Origin: Nocardioides caeni
GTDB lineage: Bacteria; Actinomycetota; Actinomycetes; Propionibacteriales; Nocardioidaceae
Assembly: GCF_004912195.1 (NCBI RefSeq)
Contig: NZ_STGW01000006.1
Coordinates: 108,160 to 172,159 of the forward strand
Reading direction: 5' to 3'
DNA: 64,000 bases
Part shown: positions 17,705 to 26,143 of the stretch, piece after piece
Layout: every line of letters starts with the position of its first letter
Position numbering within the stretch: position 1 is the first letter of the stretch
Translations under genes and position numbers: made by a program
The notes under the pieces: model-generated
Database searches by the model: none
What the model was told of the DNA's origin: nothing
Seen by the model: only the letters and a program-made list of their open reading frames with translations

Positions 17705-18394
17705 CCAGAGGTTCACGGCGTAGTCGACCTCGAGCCCCTCGTGGTGGCGCAGGATCTCCTCGGCGGTCGCCGGGTTGAACTCGATGCGGACCACCGCCGC
17801 GAGGTCCTCGCGGCTCGCGAAGCGCCAGCCCATGTCGACACGGTCGAGGGTCCAGCCGCGCAGGGTCCAGAACCGCTCGGTCTCCGCCGGCGGGTCGAGG
17901 TGCGGATAGCCGCGGCGGAACCAGGCGCCGAAGGTCGAGCGGGAGCCGTCGTTGTCGATGACCAGCGCGGTGCCGCCGGGACGCATCACCCGCGCGAGCT
18001 CGGCCAGGCCCGGTTCGCAGCCCCGCCCGAAGAAGTAGGCCCAGCGGGCGTGGGCCACGTCGACGGAGGCGTCGGGCAGGGGGATCTCCTGCGCCGTCCC
18101 CGGGAGGACGACGGCGTTCCCCACGCCGCGCGCGGTGAGCCGTCGCCGCGCGAGTCCGACCAGCCCCTGGTGCGGCTCCACGCCGACGACCCGGCCGGCG
18201 CGCTGCGCGAAGAGCGGGAGGTGGAAGCCGGTGCCGCAGCCGAGGTCGAGCACGGTCGCGCCGGTCCAGTCGGCCCGCGACTCCATCGCGGACCAGAGCC
18301 GGCCGTCAGGGTCGGCGGCGGTGTTCTCGATCTCGTAGGTCGCCGTGTGCTGCCAGATGTTGGGGCTGGCGATGGCGCCCCTGACCGGCTTCAC
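17690..18394 (-). CDS. Class I SAM-dependent methyltransferase
   Basis: This 234-residue enzyme has the SAM-binding motif I VLDLGCGTGFHLPLFA, motif II GVEPHQGLV and a post-motif block ARVMRPGGTALVI typical of Methyltransf_11 proteins. The start is a GTG giving VKPVRGAIASPNIW. It lies 45 bp downstream of the VOC-domain gene and is probably cotranscribed with it. The substrate is unknown. Confidence 0.85.
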   Translation of the reverse strand: MKPVRGAIASPNIWQHTATYEIENTAADPDGRLWSAMESRADWTGATVLDLGCGTGFHLPLFAQRAGRVVGVEPHQGLVGLARRRLTARGVGNAVVLPGTAQEIPLPDASVDVAHARWAYFFGRGCEPGLAELARVMRPGGTALVIDNDGSRSTFGAWFRRGYPHLDPPAETERFWTLRGWTLDRVDMGWRFASREDLAAVVRIEFNPATAEEILRHHEGLEVDYAVNLWSRTF

Positions 18395-18439
18395 CGGACG
18401 TCGTGCGGCAGCGGACGGGTGACGATCAGAGGTGGGGGA

Positions 18440-19087
18440 TCAGAGGCGGACGATGCCCTGCGGGGTGAGCACCTGCGCGGCGAGGATGCCGGGCGTGCCG
18501 GGCGGGGCGACCCACTCGACCTTCACGTCCTCCAGCGGCGCCTCGACGGACTCGCCGAGCCACTCGCTCACGCGCTGCGGGTCACCGGCGATCTCGATGC
18601 CGGCCAGCGACACGGCGCCGTCGGAGCCGACGGAGGGGTGCAGGTCGCTGGGCGTGCCCCACTGGATGAAGAAGGGGAGCTGCGGGTCGGCGATGAGGCC
18701 GTTGATGCCGATCTGCTGCCAGCGCAGCTCGGTGCCGTCGGGGCGGTGCCGCGAGCCGGGGACGGCGGAGCGGCCCAGGCGCTGCTCGACGATGGAGATG
18801 TCGGGCACGGCGACGGCCCAGCCGAGCCAGCCGCCGCCGAGGGCGGAGCGGGCCTTCACGGCCTGACCGAAGGGCGCCTTGTCCGACGCCGGGTGGTCGA
18901 GGGCTTCGACGACCTCGAGGTAGGTGCAGTCGGTCAGCGGCAGGATCATGTTGCGGGTGCCGAAGCGCGGGTGGACGCCGCCGTCGACGAACTCGCAGCC
19001 CAGTGCTGCGCCCAGGCGCTCGGCGGTGCTGGCCAGTCCGTCGGGTCCGGCTGCGTACGAGAGGTGGTCCAGGCGCATGTCAGACAT
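18440..19087 (-). CDS. VOC/glyoxalase-like domain protein
   Basis: This 215-residue protein begins MSDMRLDHLSYAAGP, a typical first strand of vicinal-oxygen-chelate folds carrying a metal-ligand His. The continuation (GVHPRFGTRNMILPL, TYLEVVEALDHP, FFIQWGTPSDLHP) matches the glyoxalase-like_3 group of actinobacterial proteins. The frame runs upstream to 19156, but that would enter the palindrome region; the ATG at 19087 (or 19078) fits the domain start. Probable partner in a small operon with the methyltransferase. Reaction unknown. Confidence 0.78.
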   Translation of the reverse strand: MSDMRLDHLSYAAGPDGLASTAERLGAALGCEFVDGGVHPRFGTRNMILPLTDCTYLEVVEALDHPASDKAPFGQAVKARSALGGGWLGWAVAVPDISIVEQRLGRSAVPGSRHRPDGTELRWQQIGINGLIADPQLPFFIQWGTPSDLHPSVGSDGAVSLAGIEIAGDPQRVSEWLGESVEAPLEDVKVEWVAPPGTPGILAAQVLTPQGIVRL

Positions 19088-19165
19088 TCTGAACAGCGGC
19101 TGAGAGGGCCCTGCAGGCGGGGTCGCTGTCTCTTGACGTCGAGAGGTGGCCGTCACGCGGGGTGG

Positions 19166-19259
19166 ACCGATTCACCACGGTATGTAGGGGAGTAGCCGCT
19201 TCCCGAGCGGGGTTCCACCGGGGAAGTGCTTGCTGACCTACCTACCGTGATGAATCGGT
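19166..19259. repeat. Long imperfect palindrome (94 bp)
   Basis: Two 23-bp arms (19166-19188 and 19237-19259) pair with only two mismatches; their outer ends are ACCGATTCA and TGAATCGGT. A second stem CTTCCC (19199) / GGGAAG (19221) lies in the loop. It sits between two minus-strand genes, 18 bp beyond the stop of the gene at 19278. It could be a terminator-like structure, an operator or a mobile repeat. Confidence 0.6.
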
Positions 19260-19277
19260 GCCGCCGGTCAGCGCGGG

Positions 19278-20048
19278 TCAGCGCGGGTCGGCGGGGTGCA
19301 GCGCGAGGGCCGAGCGCGAGCGCAGGTGCGCCTCGCAGTGGGCGACGAGGGCGTCGTAGGCCCCTTGGCCCATGAGGGCGACCAGCTCGGCCTCGTGGGT
19401 GAGATAGACCGGCTCCATCGCGACGTGCGCCTCGGTGTTGCCGGAGCAGTACCAGTCGAGGTCGTGGCCGCCCGGGCCCCAGCCCCGGCGGTCGTACTCG
19501 CTGATCGACACCTCGGTGTAGGTCGAGCCGTCCATTCGCTCGACGTCGCGGAAGGTACGGCGGATCGGCAGCTGCCAGCAGACGTCCGGCTTGGTCTCCA
19601 GCGGGTTGCGGCCGATCTGGAGGGCCAGGCCGTGCAGCGCGCAGCCGGCACCTGCGGCGAAATCCGTGCGGTTGGCGAACACGCACGAGCGCTGGCCGTC
19701 GACGGTGTGCATGCGGGTCTTGCGCTCACCGTCCTCGTCCTTCTCGACCCAGTCGCGTCGCTTGATCCGGCCGCTCTCGCGCTGCGGGTGGTGCTGCCAC
19801 AGCTCGGGTGTCAGCTGGTCCACGAAGCCGGCGACCCGCTCCTCGTCCTCGGCGTCCGCGAAGTGCGCCCCGAGCGTGCAGCAGCCGACGTCGGGGGAGT
19901 CGGCGTAGATGCCGGCGCACCCGCTGCCGAAGATGCAGGTGTAGGACGACGTCAGCCAGGTGAGGTCGCAGCGCATCGTCTCGGTCTCGTCGGCCGGATT
20001 GACGAATTCCACCCAGGCACGGGGGAAATCCAGGGAGACCTCGGGCAC
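19278..20048 (-). CDS. Cysteine-rich conserved protein, possibly metal-binding
   Basis: This 256-residue protein has a cluster of cysteines, [11 protein letters not shown] and GCCTLGAHF, followed by [24 protein letters not shown] and WYCSG. The pattern recalls YkgJ/DUF3109-type Fe/Zn-binding proteins, but the assignment is tentative. No signal peptide or membrane segment is seen. The start is a GTG with TAGATT six bases upstream, so it is probably leaderless. It is divergent from the exopolyphosphatase gene; the 95-bp gap holds both promoters. Confidence 0.7.
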   Translation of the reverse strand: MPEVSLDFPRAWVEFVNPADETETMRCDLTWLTSSYTCIFGSGCAGIYADSPDVGCCTLGAHFADAEDEERVAGFVDQLTPELWQHHPQRESGRIKRRDWVEKDEDGERKTRMHTVDGQRSCVFANRTDFAAGAGCALHGLALQIGRNPLETKPDVCWQLPIRRTFRDVERMDGSTYTEVSISEYDRRGWGPGGHDLDWYCSGNTEAHVAMEPVYLTHEAELVALMGQGAYDALVAHCEAHLRSRSALALHPADPR

Positions 20049-20054
20049 CTGCCC

Positions 20055-20060
20055 AATCTA
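20055..20060 (-). promoter_or_regulatory. -10 box TAGATT, leaderless
   Basis: It reads TAGATT on the minus strand, six bases before the GTG at 20048. Confidence 0.6.
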
Positions 20061-20131
20061 TCGGCCGCCCCCTGCCGTCCTGATGCGGGCCGATTCGGCG
20101 GGACAGGCCGTGTGTCGGGCGTCGCGACCAG

Positions 20132-20137
20132 TACCGT
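20132..20137 (+). promoter_or_regulatory. -10 box TACCGT of ppx, leaderless
   Basis: TACCGT plus six bases leads straight into the ppx ATG at 20144. Confidence 0.65.
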
Positions 20138-20143
20138 GGAGAC

Positions 20144-21082
20144 ATGCGTCTGGGCGTCTTGGACATCGGATCCAACACCGGCCACCTGCTGGTCGTCGAC
20201 GCCCACGACGGCGCGGCTCCCCTGCCGGCCTACTCCTACAAGGAGCCGTTGCGGCTCGCCGAGCACCTCGATGCCGCCGGCGACGTCTCGGCGACGGGCA
20301 TCGAAGCGCTCGCGGCGTTCACCGCCCAGGCACTCCTCGTCGCAGAGGAGAAGGGCTGCGAGGAGATGCTGTCGTTCGCGACCTCCGCGGTCCGCGACGC
20401 CGGCAACTCCGAGGCGGTCCTGGCCCACGTCGAGCAGCAGACCGGCGTGCGGATCGAGGTGCTGCCCGGCGAGGACGAGGCACGGCTCACCTTCCTCGCC
20501 GTACGACGGTGGTTCGGTTGGTCCGCCGGACGACTCGCGGTCTTCGACATCGGCGGCGGCTCGCTGGAGATCGCGGCGGGCTCCGACGAGCGTCCCGATG
20601 TCGCGTGGTCGCTGCCGCTGGGCGCGGCGCGACTGGCGCGCGCCGAGTTCGCGGACCGCCCCGATGACGAGCAGCTGCGCCGGATCCGTCGGCTGATCCG
20701 GGCCGAGATCGCCCGCGACGCCGGTCACCTGCTGCGTGCGGGGGCGACCCATCGCGCAGCCGCGACGTCGAAGACGTTCCGCTCCCTGGCCCGGATCTGC
20801 GGCGCCGCGCCCTCGGGTGAGGGTCAGCTGGTGCCGCGGACCCTGCCGCTGACCGGGCTGCGCCAGTGGATCCCGAAGCTCATGGCGATGAGTGCCGAGG
20901 AGCTGGCTGCACTGCCCGGCGTCTCGCCCAGCCGCACCCACCAGATCGTCCCCGGCGCGCTGGTCGCCGAGGCCTGCATGGACATCTTCGACCTCGCCGA
21001 GCTGGAGATCTGTCCGTGGGCGCTGCGCGAGGGCGTGATCCTCGAGCGGATCGACAAGTTCCGGGTGACCGACGAGCCGTGA
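20144..21082 (+). CDS. ppx: Ppx/GppA family exopolyphosphatase / pppGpp phosphohydrolase
   Basis: This 312-residue actin-fold phosphatase splits terminal phosphate from polyphosphate or pppGpp. Both phosphate-binding loops are visible: [15 protein letters not shown] at the N-terminus and [16 protein letters not shown] near residue 135. [16 protein letters not shown] is the conserved catalytic Glu region. It is the short form usual in actinobacteria, without the C-terminal HD extension of E. coli Ppx. It is the first gene of a two-gene operon; its TGA overlaps the GTG of the sugar isomerase. Substrate preference cannot be read. Confidence 0.92.
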   Translation: MRLGVLDIGSNTGHLLVVDAHDGAAPLPAYSYKEPLRLAEHLDAAGDVSATGIEALAAFTAQALLVAEEKGCEEMLSFATSAVRDAGNSEAVLAHVEQQTGVRIEVLPGEDEARLTFLAVRRWFGWSAGRLAVFDIGGGSLEIAAGSDERPDVAWSLPLGAARLARAEFADRPDDEQLRRIRRLIRAEIARDAGHLLRAGATHRAAATSKTFRSLARICGAAPSGEGQLVPRTLPLTGLRQWIPKLMAMSAEELAALPGVSPSRTHQIVPGALVAEACMDIFDLAELEICPWALREGVILERIDKFRVTDEP

Positions 21083-21876
21083 CCGGCCCTCGGCGTCCGC
21101 GCATCGGACTGTCCACCAGCTCGGTCTATCCCGAGTCGACGGCGCACGCCTTCTCGTGGGCGGCGGCGGTCGGCTACGAGGCGGTCGAGGTGATGGTCGG
21201 CATCGACGCGCTGTCGCAGCAGACCAGCGCCGTCGCCCAGCTCTCGGAGCACCACGACATCCCGATCAGCGCGATCCATGCCCCCTGCCTGCTGTTCACC
21301 CAGGCCGTCTGGGGCGTCGAGCCGTGGGGCAAGCTCGAGCGCTCGGCCGAGATGGCCAGGGAGGTCGGCGCCGAGGTGGTCGTCGTCCACCCGCCGTTCC
21401 GGTGGCAGCGCGACTACGCCCGCGACTTCGTCAACGGCATCGCGGCGCTCGAGGAGTCCTCGGGCATCGCGTTCGCCGTCGAGAACATGTATCCGTGGCG
21501 CGCCTCGCGGCGTCACCTCGAAATGTACCTGCCCGGCTGGGACCCCTCCGAGGAGCCCTACGCCAACACCACCGTCGACCTGTCCCATGCGGCGATCGCG
21601 CGGTCCGACCCGGTCGCGATGGCCGAGCGTCTCGGTCCGCGGCTGCGGCACGTCCACCTCACCGACGGCACCGACTCGGCCAAGGACGAGCACCTCGTCC
21701 CGGGTCGGGGCGACGTCGGGGCCGCGCGCTTCCTGCAGCACCTCGCTGCCACCGGCTTCGCCGGCGAGGTGGTGCTGGAGATCAACACCCGCAAGTGCGA
21801 GACGCCGCAGGAGCGCGAGGCAGACCTGCGCGAGTCACTGGACTTCGCGCTCGAGCACCTCTCGCCCGTCGACTGA
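21079..21876 (+). CDS. Sugar phosphate isomerase/epimerase (AP endonuclease 2-like TIM barrel)
   Basis: This 265-residue protein starts at a GTG overlapping the ppx stop (GTGA). It has the xylose-isomerase-like TIM-barrel features: [51 protein letters not shown] and VVLEINTRK, which carry metal-binding Glu, His and Asp residues. A homologue follows ppx1 in mycobacteria, so the pairing is conserved, but the substrate is not known. Its last 42 bp overlap the converging terC gene. Confidence 0.88.
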   Translation: MTGPRRPRIGLSTSSVYPESTAHAFSWAAAVGYEAVEVMVGIDALSQQTSAVAQLSEHHDIPISAIHAPCLLFTQAVWGVEPWGKLERSAEMAREVGAEVVVVHPPFRWQRDYARDFVNGIAALEESSGIAFAVENMYPWRASRRHLEMYLPGWDPSEEPYANTTVDLSHAAIARSDPVAMAERLGPRLRHVHLTDGTDSAKDEHLVPGRGDVGAARFLQHLAATGFAGEVVLEINTRKCETPQEREADLRESLDFALEHLSPVD

Positions 21877-22917
21877 CGCCCGGCGCTCCTCACGTCGTAC
21901 GGCGAGCAGGCTGGTGATCGTCGTGACGACGAGGACGCCCACGACGACTGCCAGCGAGGCGCGGTTGCCGATGAGCGGGACGCTCTCCCACACGGTGTGC
22001 GCCCAGTGCAGGACCAGCTTGACCCCGATGAAGCCGAGGATGATCGACAGCCCGTAGGACAGGTGCACCAGCTGGGCGAGCAGGCCCTGGATGACGAAGT
22101 AGAGCGCTCGCAGACCGAGCAGGGCGAAGGCGTTCGTCGCGAAGACCAGGTAGGGGTCGGAGGTGATGCCGTAGACGGCGGGCACGGAGTCGACGGCGAA
22201 GACGATGTCGGTCATGAAGACCGCGACCGTCACCAGCGCGAGCGGGGTCAGCGCCCGTCGACCTGCCTGCTTCACCGTCATCCGGGTGCCCTGGTAGTCG
22301 TCGGTCAGCGGCCAGAAGCGGCGCAGCACCTTGACGACCCGCATCTCGTTGGGGTCGGGCGTCTCCTCCGACTCGCCGCGCAGGGCGTCACGCAGCAGCT
22401 TGGCGCCGGTGGCCAGCAGGATCAGGCCGAAGAACAGGAACACGATGGTGAAGGCGGAGAGGGCTGCCGCGCCCAGGGCGATGAAGATGCCGCGCAGCAC
22501 CAGTGCACCGATGATGCCGAAGAGCAGCACTCGCTGCTGCAGCACCTTCGGCACGGCGAAGGCCGACAGCAGCAGCATGAACACGAAGAGGTTGTCGACG
22601 CTCAGCGACTTCTCGACGATGTAGCCGGTGTAGTAGCTGACGCCGGTCTCGTTGCCGTGCTCGGCGATCACCCAGCCGCCGAACGCCACCGGCAGCGCGA
22701 TGTAGAAGAGGGACCAGAGGCTCGCCTCCCGCATCGACACCTCGTGGGGTCGGCGGGTCGCGACGAAGTCGACGGCGAGCAGGACGAGGACGGCGGCGAT
22801 CGTGACCACCCACAACGTGGGGGTGGCGATCGTCTCGAGCCCGCCGGAGGTGGGATCGGCCGCCGCGAGTGGCGCCGTGAGGGGGGTGGTCGCGGGGACC
22901 AGGCTGGACAGGGACAC
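21835..22917 (-). CDS. TerC family integral membrane protein (probable Mn2+ exporter)
   Basis: This 360-residue protein has about nine membrane helices with the TerC/Alx signatures EKSLSVDNLFVFMLLL and FMTDIVFAVDSVPAV, whose acidic residues lie within membrane segments. TerC/Alx proteins export manganese or protect against metal stress; some help metallate secreted proteins. The GTG start is preceded by GAGGAG. The yybP-ykoY-type riboswitch upstream supports a manganese role. A poorly conserved polar C-tail overlaps the sugar isomerase gene by 42 bp. Confidence 0.93.
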   Translation of the reverse strand: MSLSSLVPATTPLTAPLAAADPTSGGLETIATPTLWVVTIAAVLVLLAVDFVATRRPHEVSMREASLWSLFYIALPVAFGGWVIAEHGNETGVSYYTGYIVEKSLSVDNLFVFMLLLSAFAVPKVLQQRVLLFGIIGALVLRGIFIALGAAALSAFTIVFLFFGLILLATGAKLLRDALRGESEETPDPNEMRVVKVLRRFWPLTDDYQGTRMTVKQAGRRALTPLALVTVAVFMTDIVFAVDSVPAVYGITSDPYLVFATNAFALLGLRALYFVIQGLLAQLVHLSYGLSIILGFIGVKLVLHWAHTVWESVPLIGNRASLAVVVGVLVVTTITSLLAVRREERRASVDGREVLEREVQ

Positions 22918-22938
22918 AGGAATCTCCTCGTGCGTGGA

Positions 22939-23064
22939 GGCACGAGGTCTCCCTCACCGCTGGCCGCGCATCGCGCCGGCCGGGCGGCCTCCACCCGGGG
23001 AGCCAGTGGTGGCTCCGTACTGACCGGGGAAGAGTCTCGAGGTACTCCCCTCGAGAAGGAGTCT
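22939..23064 (-). promoter_or_regulatory. yybP-ykoY (manganese) riboswitch upstream of terC
   Basis: On the minus strand three blocks of the yybP-ykoY consensus occur in order: GAGGGGAGTACC (about 23054-23042), CGGTCAGTACG (about 23025-23015), and GGTGAGGGAGACCTCGTG (22958-22941), the last matching the conserved TGAG..AGACC. GC-rich stems fill the gaps. A further hairpin CTCGTG/CACGAG then covers the start of the terC ribosome site, giving a plausible translational switch. The class senses Mn2+ and often controls TerC-type exporters. Confidence 0.82.
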
Positions 23065-23098
23065 ACGGGGCGGGCTCCTGTCACTCCAGCCGCCGCGG

Positions 23099-23114
23099 AT
23101 GAGAGTTCTCTCAT
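23099..23114. promoter_or_regulatory. Operator-like palindrome upstream of proline dehydrogenase
   Basis: ATGAGAG-TT-CTCTCAT has perfect 7-bp arms and is centred about 65 bp before the putative transcription start. This is an activator-type position. No regulator gene is adjacent. Confidence 0.45.
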
Positions 23115-23159
23115 GGTGCTCGGGAGCCGGCGCGGGGCGTCGGATAGGGAGTCTGTTTG

Positions 23160-23165
23160 TAGATT
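23160..23165 (+). promoter_or_regulatory. -10 box TAGATT of the proline dehydrogenase gene, leaderless
   Basis: TAGATT plus six bases leads to the ATG at 23172; there is no ribosome site. Confidence 0.65.
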
Positions 23166-23171
23166 CGGGCC

Positions 23172-24104
23172 ATGCGACCGCTCCGGGACTCCCTGCTCTG
23201 GCTCTCCCGCAGCGGCACGGTCCGCGGGGCCGTCACGGCGTTCCCGCTGTCGGCGGCGGTGGTCCGCGGCTACGTCCCGGGCGAGACGGCTGCCGAGGCG
23301 ATCGAGGTCGCACGGCAGCTGGCCGATGAGGGCATCGACACGACGATCGACCATCTCGGCGAGGAGACCCTCGACGAGGAGCAGGCGCGCGCCACGGTCG
23401 CGGCCTACGACGACCTGCTCGGCGCGATCGCCGCGGCCGGCCTGCCTGCGCGGGCCGAGGTGTCGGTGAAGCTGACCGCGATCGGCCTGCGGCTCGAGGA
23501 CGGTGAGCAGGTCGCGCTGGCGAACGCCCGCCGGATCTGTGCGGCGGCCTCCGCGGCCGGCACGACGGTGACGATCGACATGGAGGACCACACGACCACC
23601 GACGCGACGCTGCGGATCGTGGCGGCGCTGCGTGAGGAGCATCCCCGCACCGGGGTGGTGCTGCAGGCCTACCTGCATCGCACCGAGGCCGACTGCCGCG
23701 CGCTCGCGGGCCCCGGCAGCAGGGTGCGGCTGTGCAAGGGCGCCTATGACGAGCCGGAGGAGGTGGCGTTCAGCGACGCCGGCGACGTCGACCGGTCCTT
23801 CGTGCGGTGCCTGAAGGTGCTGATGGCCGGCGAGGGCTACCCGATGATCGCGACCCACGACCCGAGGCTGGTGGAGATCGCCTCCGCCCTGGCCAGCCGC
23901 TACGGACGGGCGCTGGGCACCTATGAGTTCCAGATGCTCTACGGCATCCGCCCGCAGGAGCAGCGGCGTCTCGTGGCGGCGGGGGAGCGGATGCGGGTCT
24001 ACCTCCCCTACGGCCGCGAGTGGTACGGCTACCTGATGCGGCGACTGGCGGAGCGTCCGCAGAACCTGTCACTCTTCCTGACGTCCCTGATCTCGAAGAA
24101 GTGA
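23172..24104 (+). CDS. Proline dehydrogenase (monofunctional PutB/PruB type)
   Basis: This 310-residue flavoenzyme should oxidise proline to pyrroline-5-carboxylate and pass electrons to quinone. The (beta/alpha)8 barrel motifs are clear: EVSVKLTAIGL, VTIDMEDHTTTDATL, VVLQAYLHRTEADC, VRLCKGAYDEP, MIATHDPRLVEIA, YEFQMLYGIRPQEQRRL and VYLPYGREWYGYLMRRLAERPQNL, the last holding the substrate-binding Arg pair. The second step, P5C dehydrogenase, is not in the window; the next gene instead encodes P5C reductase. Its stop codon lies in the first of three 14-bp tandem repeats. Confidence 0.93.
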   Translation: MRPLRDSLLWLSRSGTVRGAVTAFPLSAAVVRGYVPGETAAEAIEVARQLADEGIDTTIDHLGEETLDEEQARATVAAYDDLLGAIAAAGLPARAEVSVKLTAIGLRLEDGEQVALANARRICAAASAAGTTVTIDMEDHTTTDATLRIVAALREEHPRTGVVLQAYLHRTEADCRALAGPGSRVRLCKGAYDEPEEVAFSDAGDVDRSFVRCLKVLMAGEGYPMIATHDPRLVEIASALASRYGRALGTYEFQMLYGIRPQEQRRLVAAGERMRVYLPYGREWYGYLMRRLAERPQNLSLFLTSLISKK

Positions 24105-24133
24105 GCTCGAAGAAGTGAGCTCGAAGAAGTGAG
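24092..24133 (+). repeat. Three perfect 14-bp tandem repeats at a gene junction
   Basis: The unit CTCGAAGAAGTGAG occurs three times in a row (24092, 24106, 24120). The first copy contains the TGA of the proline dehydrogenase gene and the third contains a possible GTG start of proC. It looks like a recent duplication of the coupled stop/ribosome-site unit. Confidence 0.85.
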
Positions 24134-24143
24134 CGAGGCCCGC

Positions 24144-24956
24144 GTGACCACCAGCAGCACCAGGCGCACCGCGGTCGTCGGCGCCGGCGTGATGGGCGAG
24201 ACCCTGCTGTCCGGCCTGATCCGAGCCGGCCGCAGCGCCGCCGACCTGGTGGTCGTCGAGAAGCGTGAGGAGCGGGCCGCCGAGCTGGCCGAGAGGTACG
24301 GCGTCCCGGTGGTCGCCGACGTCGCCGCGGCCGCCGAGGCCGACACCGTCCTGCTGGTGGTCAAGCCGCAGGACATGGCCGACGTGCTCGCCGAGATCGC
24401 GCCCGCCCTGCGCCCCGGCCAGCTGCTCGTCTCGCTCGCCGCAGGCATCACCACGAGCTTCATCGAGTCGCACGTGCCCGAGGGCGTGGCCGTCGTACGG
24501 GTCATGCCGAACACGCCGGCGCTGGTCGACGAGGGCATGGCGGCGATCTCCGCCGGCACCCATTGCGACGACGCGCACCTGGCGGAGGCGACCGACCTGC
24601 TCCGCTCGGTCGGTCGCGTGGTCGAGGTCCCGGAGAAGCAGCAGGACGCCGTCACGGCGATCAGCGGCTCCGGCCCGGCCTATGTCTTCTTCGTCGTGGA
24701 GGCGATGATCGAGGCGGGTGTCCACCTGGGCCTGCCCCGGACCGTGGCCCACGAGCTCGCCGTCCAGACCCTCGTCGGCTCGGCGATCATGCTGCGCGAG
24801 ACCAACGAGCACCCGGCGGTGCTGCGCGAGCAGGTCACCTCGCCGGGCGGTACGACGGCCGCGGCGCTGCGTGAGCTGGAGGTGCACCGCGTGCGCGCGG
24901 CCTTCCTCGCCGCCCTCGAGGCGGCCCGGGACCGCTCCCGCGAGCTCGGCAGCTGA
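24144..24956 (+). CDS. proC: Pyrroline-5-carboxylate reductase
   Basis: This 270-residue enzyme carries out the last step of proline synthesis, reducing P5C with NADPH. It has the Rossmann motif TAVVGAGVMGETLLSGL, the conserved VRVMPNTPALV, and the family signature SGSGPAYVFFVVEAMIEAGVHLGL plus SPGGTTAAAL. The GTG at 24144 has GCGAGG six bases upstream; the GTG at 24129 inside the tandem repeat would add five residues. It follows proline dehydrogenase by about 40 bp and may be cotranscribed with it. Confidence 0.93.
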   Translation: MTTSSTRRTAVVGAGVMGETLLSGLIRAGRSAADLVVVEKREERAAELAERYGVPVVADVAAAAEADTVLLVVKPQDMADVLAEIAPALRPGQLLVSLAAGITTSFIESHVPEGVAVVRVMPNTPALVDEGMAAISAGTHCDDAHLAEATDLLRSVGRVVEVPEKQQDAVTAISGSGPAYVFFVVEAMIEAGVHLGLPRTVAHELAVQTLVGSAIMLRETNEHPAVLREQVTSPGGTTAAALRELEVHRVRAAFLAALEAARDRSRELGS

Positions 24957-24994
24957 TCCCAGCGTCAGCCAAGGTCAGCCAAGGTCAGCCTGGA

Positions 24995-25702
24995 TCAGGC
25001 GGCGCTCGACCAGCGCAGGTCGGCGAGCGCGCCCACGCGCTGCACCGGCGGGGCGGTGTCGCGGCCGGTGTAGCGGCCGTGCCGGTCGAGCAGCCGGGCC
25101 TGCAGACCTGCGGCACGGGCGCCGAGGACGTCGTGGCGCAGGGAGTCGCCGACCATCAGCGTGCGGGACGGCTCGACGCTGAGCCCGGCGCAGGCGGCGT
25201 GGTAGGACCGCGGGTCCGGCTTGGCGGCCGGCAGCGCGGAGGAGGCGAACACGGGGACGTCGGTGCGGAGCAGGCCGGTGCGGCGCAGCTTCTCGGTCTG
25301 GATGGACTGCTCGCCGTTGGTGAGGATGCCGACCGCGAGGCCCGCGGACACCGCCCGGTCGAGGGTGGCAGCGGCGTCGTCGAACGCCCGCCAGGCCGCT
25401 CGGTAGCACCCCAGGAAGCCGGCGAACACGTCGTCGGCCAGCGCGTCGTCGGCCAGGTCCCAGCCCGGGAGGAAGGCGCGGATCCGCACCCGTCGCTGCT
25501 CGGCATGGGTCAGCTCGCGCCGCTGGGCCCGCTGATGGTGCCGGGCCTCGAGGGCGAACCACCGCTCGACATGGCCCTCGAGCTCGGCCGGGTGCTCAGC
25601 CAGGCCCAGCCCGGCGAGCCAGGTCCGCAGGCCCCGGTCCGCAGCGCCGCGGTGGTCGAACAGGGTGTCGTCCAGGTCGAGGAGCAGCGCCTGGATCGTC
25701 AT
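24995..25702 (-). CDS. HAD family hydrolase (haloacid dehalogenase-like phosphatase)
   Basis: This 235-residue HAD enzyme has motif I LLLDLDDTLFDH at the N-terminus (nucleophile Asp plus acid Asp), motif II GILTNGEQS, the Lys of motif III in AKPDPRSYH and motif IV MVGDSLRHDVLGARAAG. The helical cap between motifs I and II places it with YjjG/phosphoglycolate-like phosphatases. The ATG at 25702 puts motif I at residues 5-12. Substrate unknown. It converges with proC. Confidence 0.88.
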   Translation of the reverse strand: MTIQALLLDLDDTLFDHRGAADRGLRTWLAGLGLAEHPAELEGHVERWFALEARHHQRAQRRELTHAEQRRVRIRAFLPGWDLADDALADDVFAGFLGCYRAAWRAFDDAAATLDRAVSAGLAVGILTNGEQSIQTEKLRRTGLLRTDVPVFASSALPAAKPDPRSYHAACAGLSVEPSRTLMVGDSLRHDVLGARAAGLQARLLDRHGRYTGRDTAPPVQRVGALADLRWSSAA

Positions 25703-25927
25703 GATCCGCAGTCTGCCAGCGCCCGCCGACACCGCTGCAGGGGTATCACAACGGTGTAGTTCCCGCGCCTCGTGCGGCGTCAGGTCAAGCCGACACGCCG
25801 CGTCCCAAAAGTTTCACTAGACAAAGCCTTCCCCATGAGTCACATGCGGCCCTATTCTCACGCAGAGGCGTCCGCAGAATTCACAGTCGGGGAAGGCGGT
25901 GACGGACGCGCAGAAAGCGTGGTTGTC

Positions 25928-26143
25928 ATGACTCCTCCTTCGCGTGAGCGTGCCGAGTCCCTCCCGGACCCCAAGTTCCTCACCATCGCCGAGGTCGCCT
26001 CGATGATGCGTGTGTCCAAGATGACCGTCTACCGCCTCGTCCACAACGAGGAGCTCCCCGCCGTCCGCGTCGGCCGCTCCTTCCGTGTCACCGAGGACAG
26101 CGTCAACGAGTACCTCCGCAAGTCCTATTACTCCGCTGGATAG
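25928..26143 (+). CDS. Small excisionase-type helix-turn-helix protein (Rv0500A-like)
   Basis: This 71-residue DNA-binding protein consists almost only of a MerR/excisionase winged helix: FLTIAEVASMMRVSKMTVYRLVHNEELPAVRVGRSFRVTEDSVNEYLRK. It closely resembles the small actinobacterial regulator encoded between proC and bS22 in mycobacteria. The ATG at 25928 is preferred; the frame runs upstream to 25772, but that part does not look coding. The 185 bp upstream are AT-richer than average and hold a possible -10 TATTCT. A structured repeat begins at its stop codon. Confidence 0.9.
   Translation: MTPPSRERAESLPDPKFLTIAEVASMMRVSKMTVYRLVHNEELPAVRVGRSFRVTEDSVNEYLRKSYYSAG

Noticed and set aside
24092..24133. 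Short CRISPR-like array
   Set aside because: The three units are contiguous with no spacers and lie within a gene junction; they are a simple tandem duplication.
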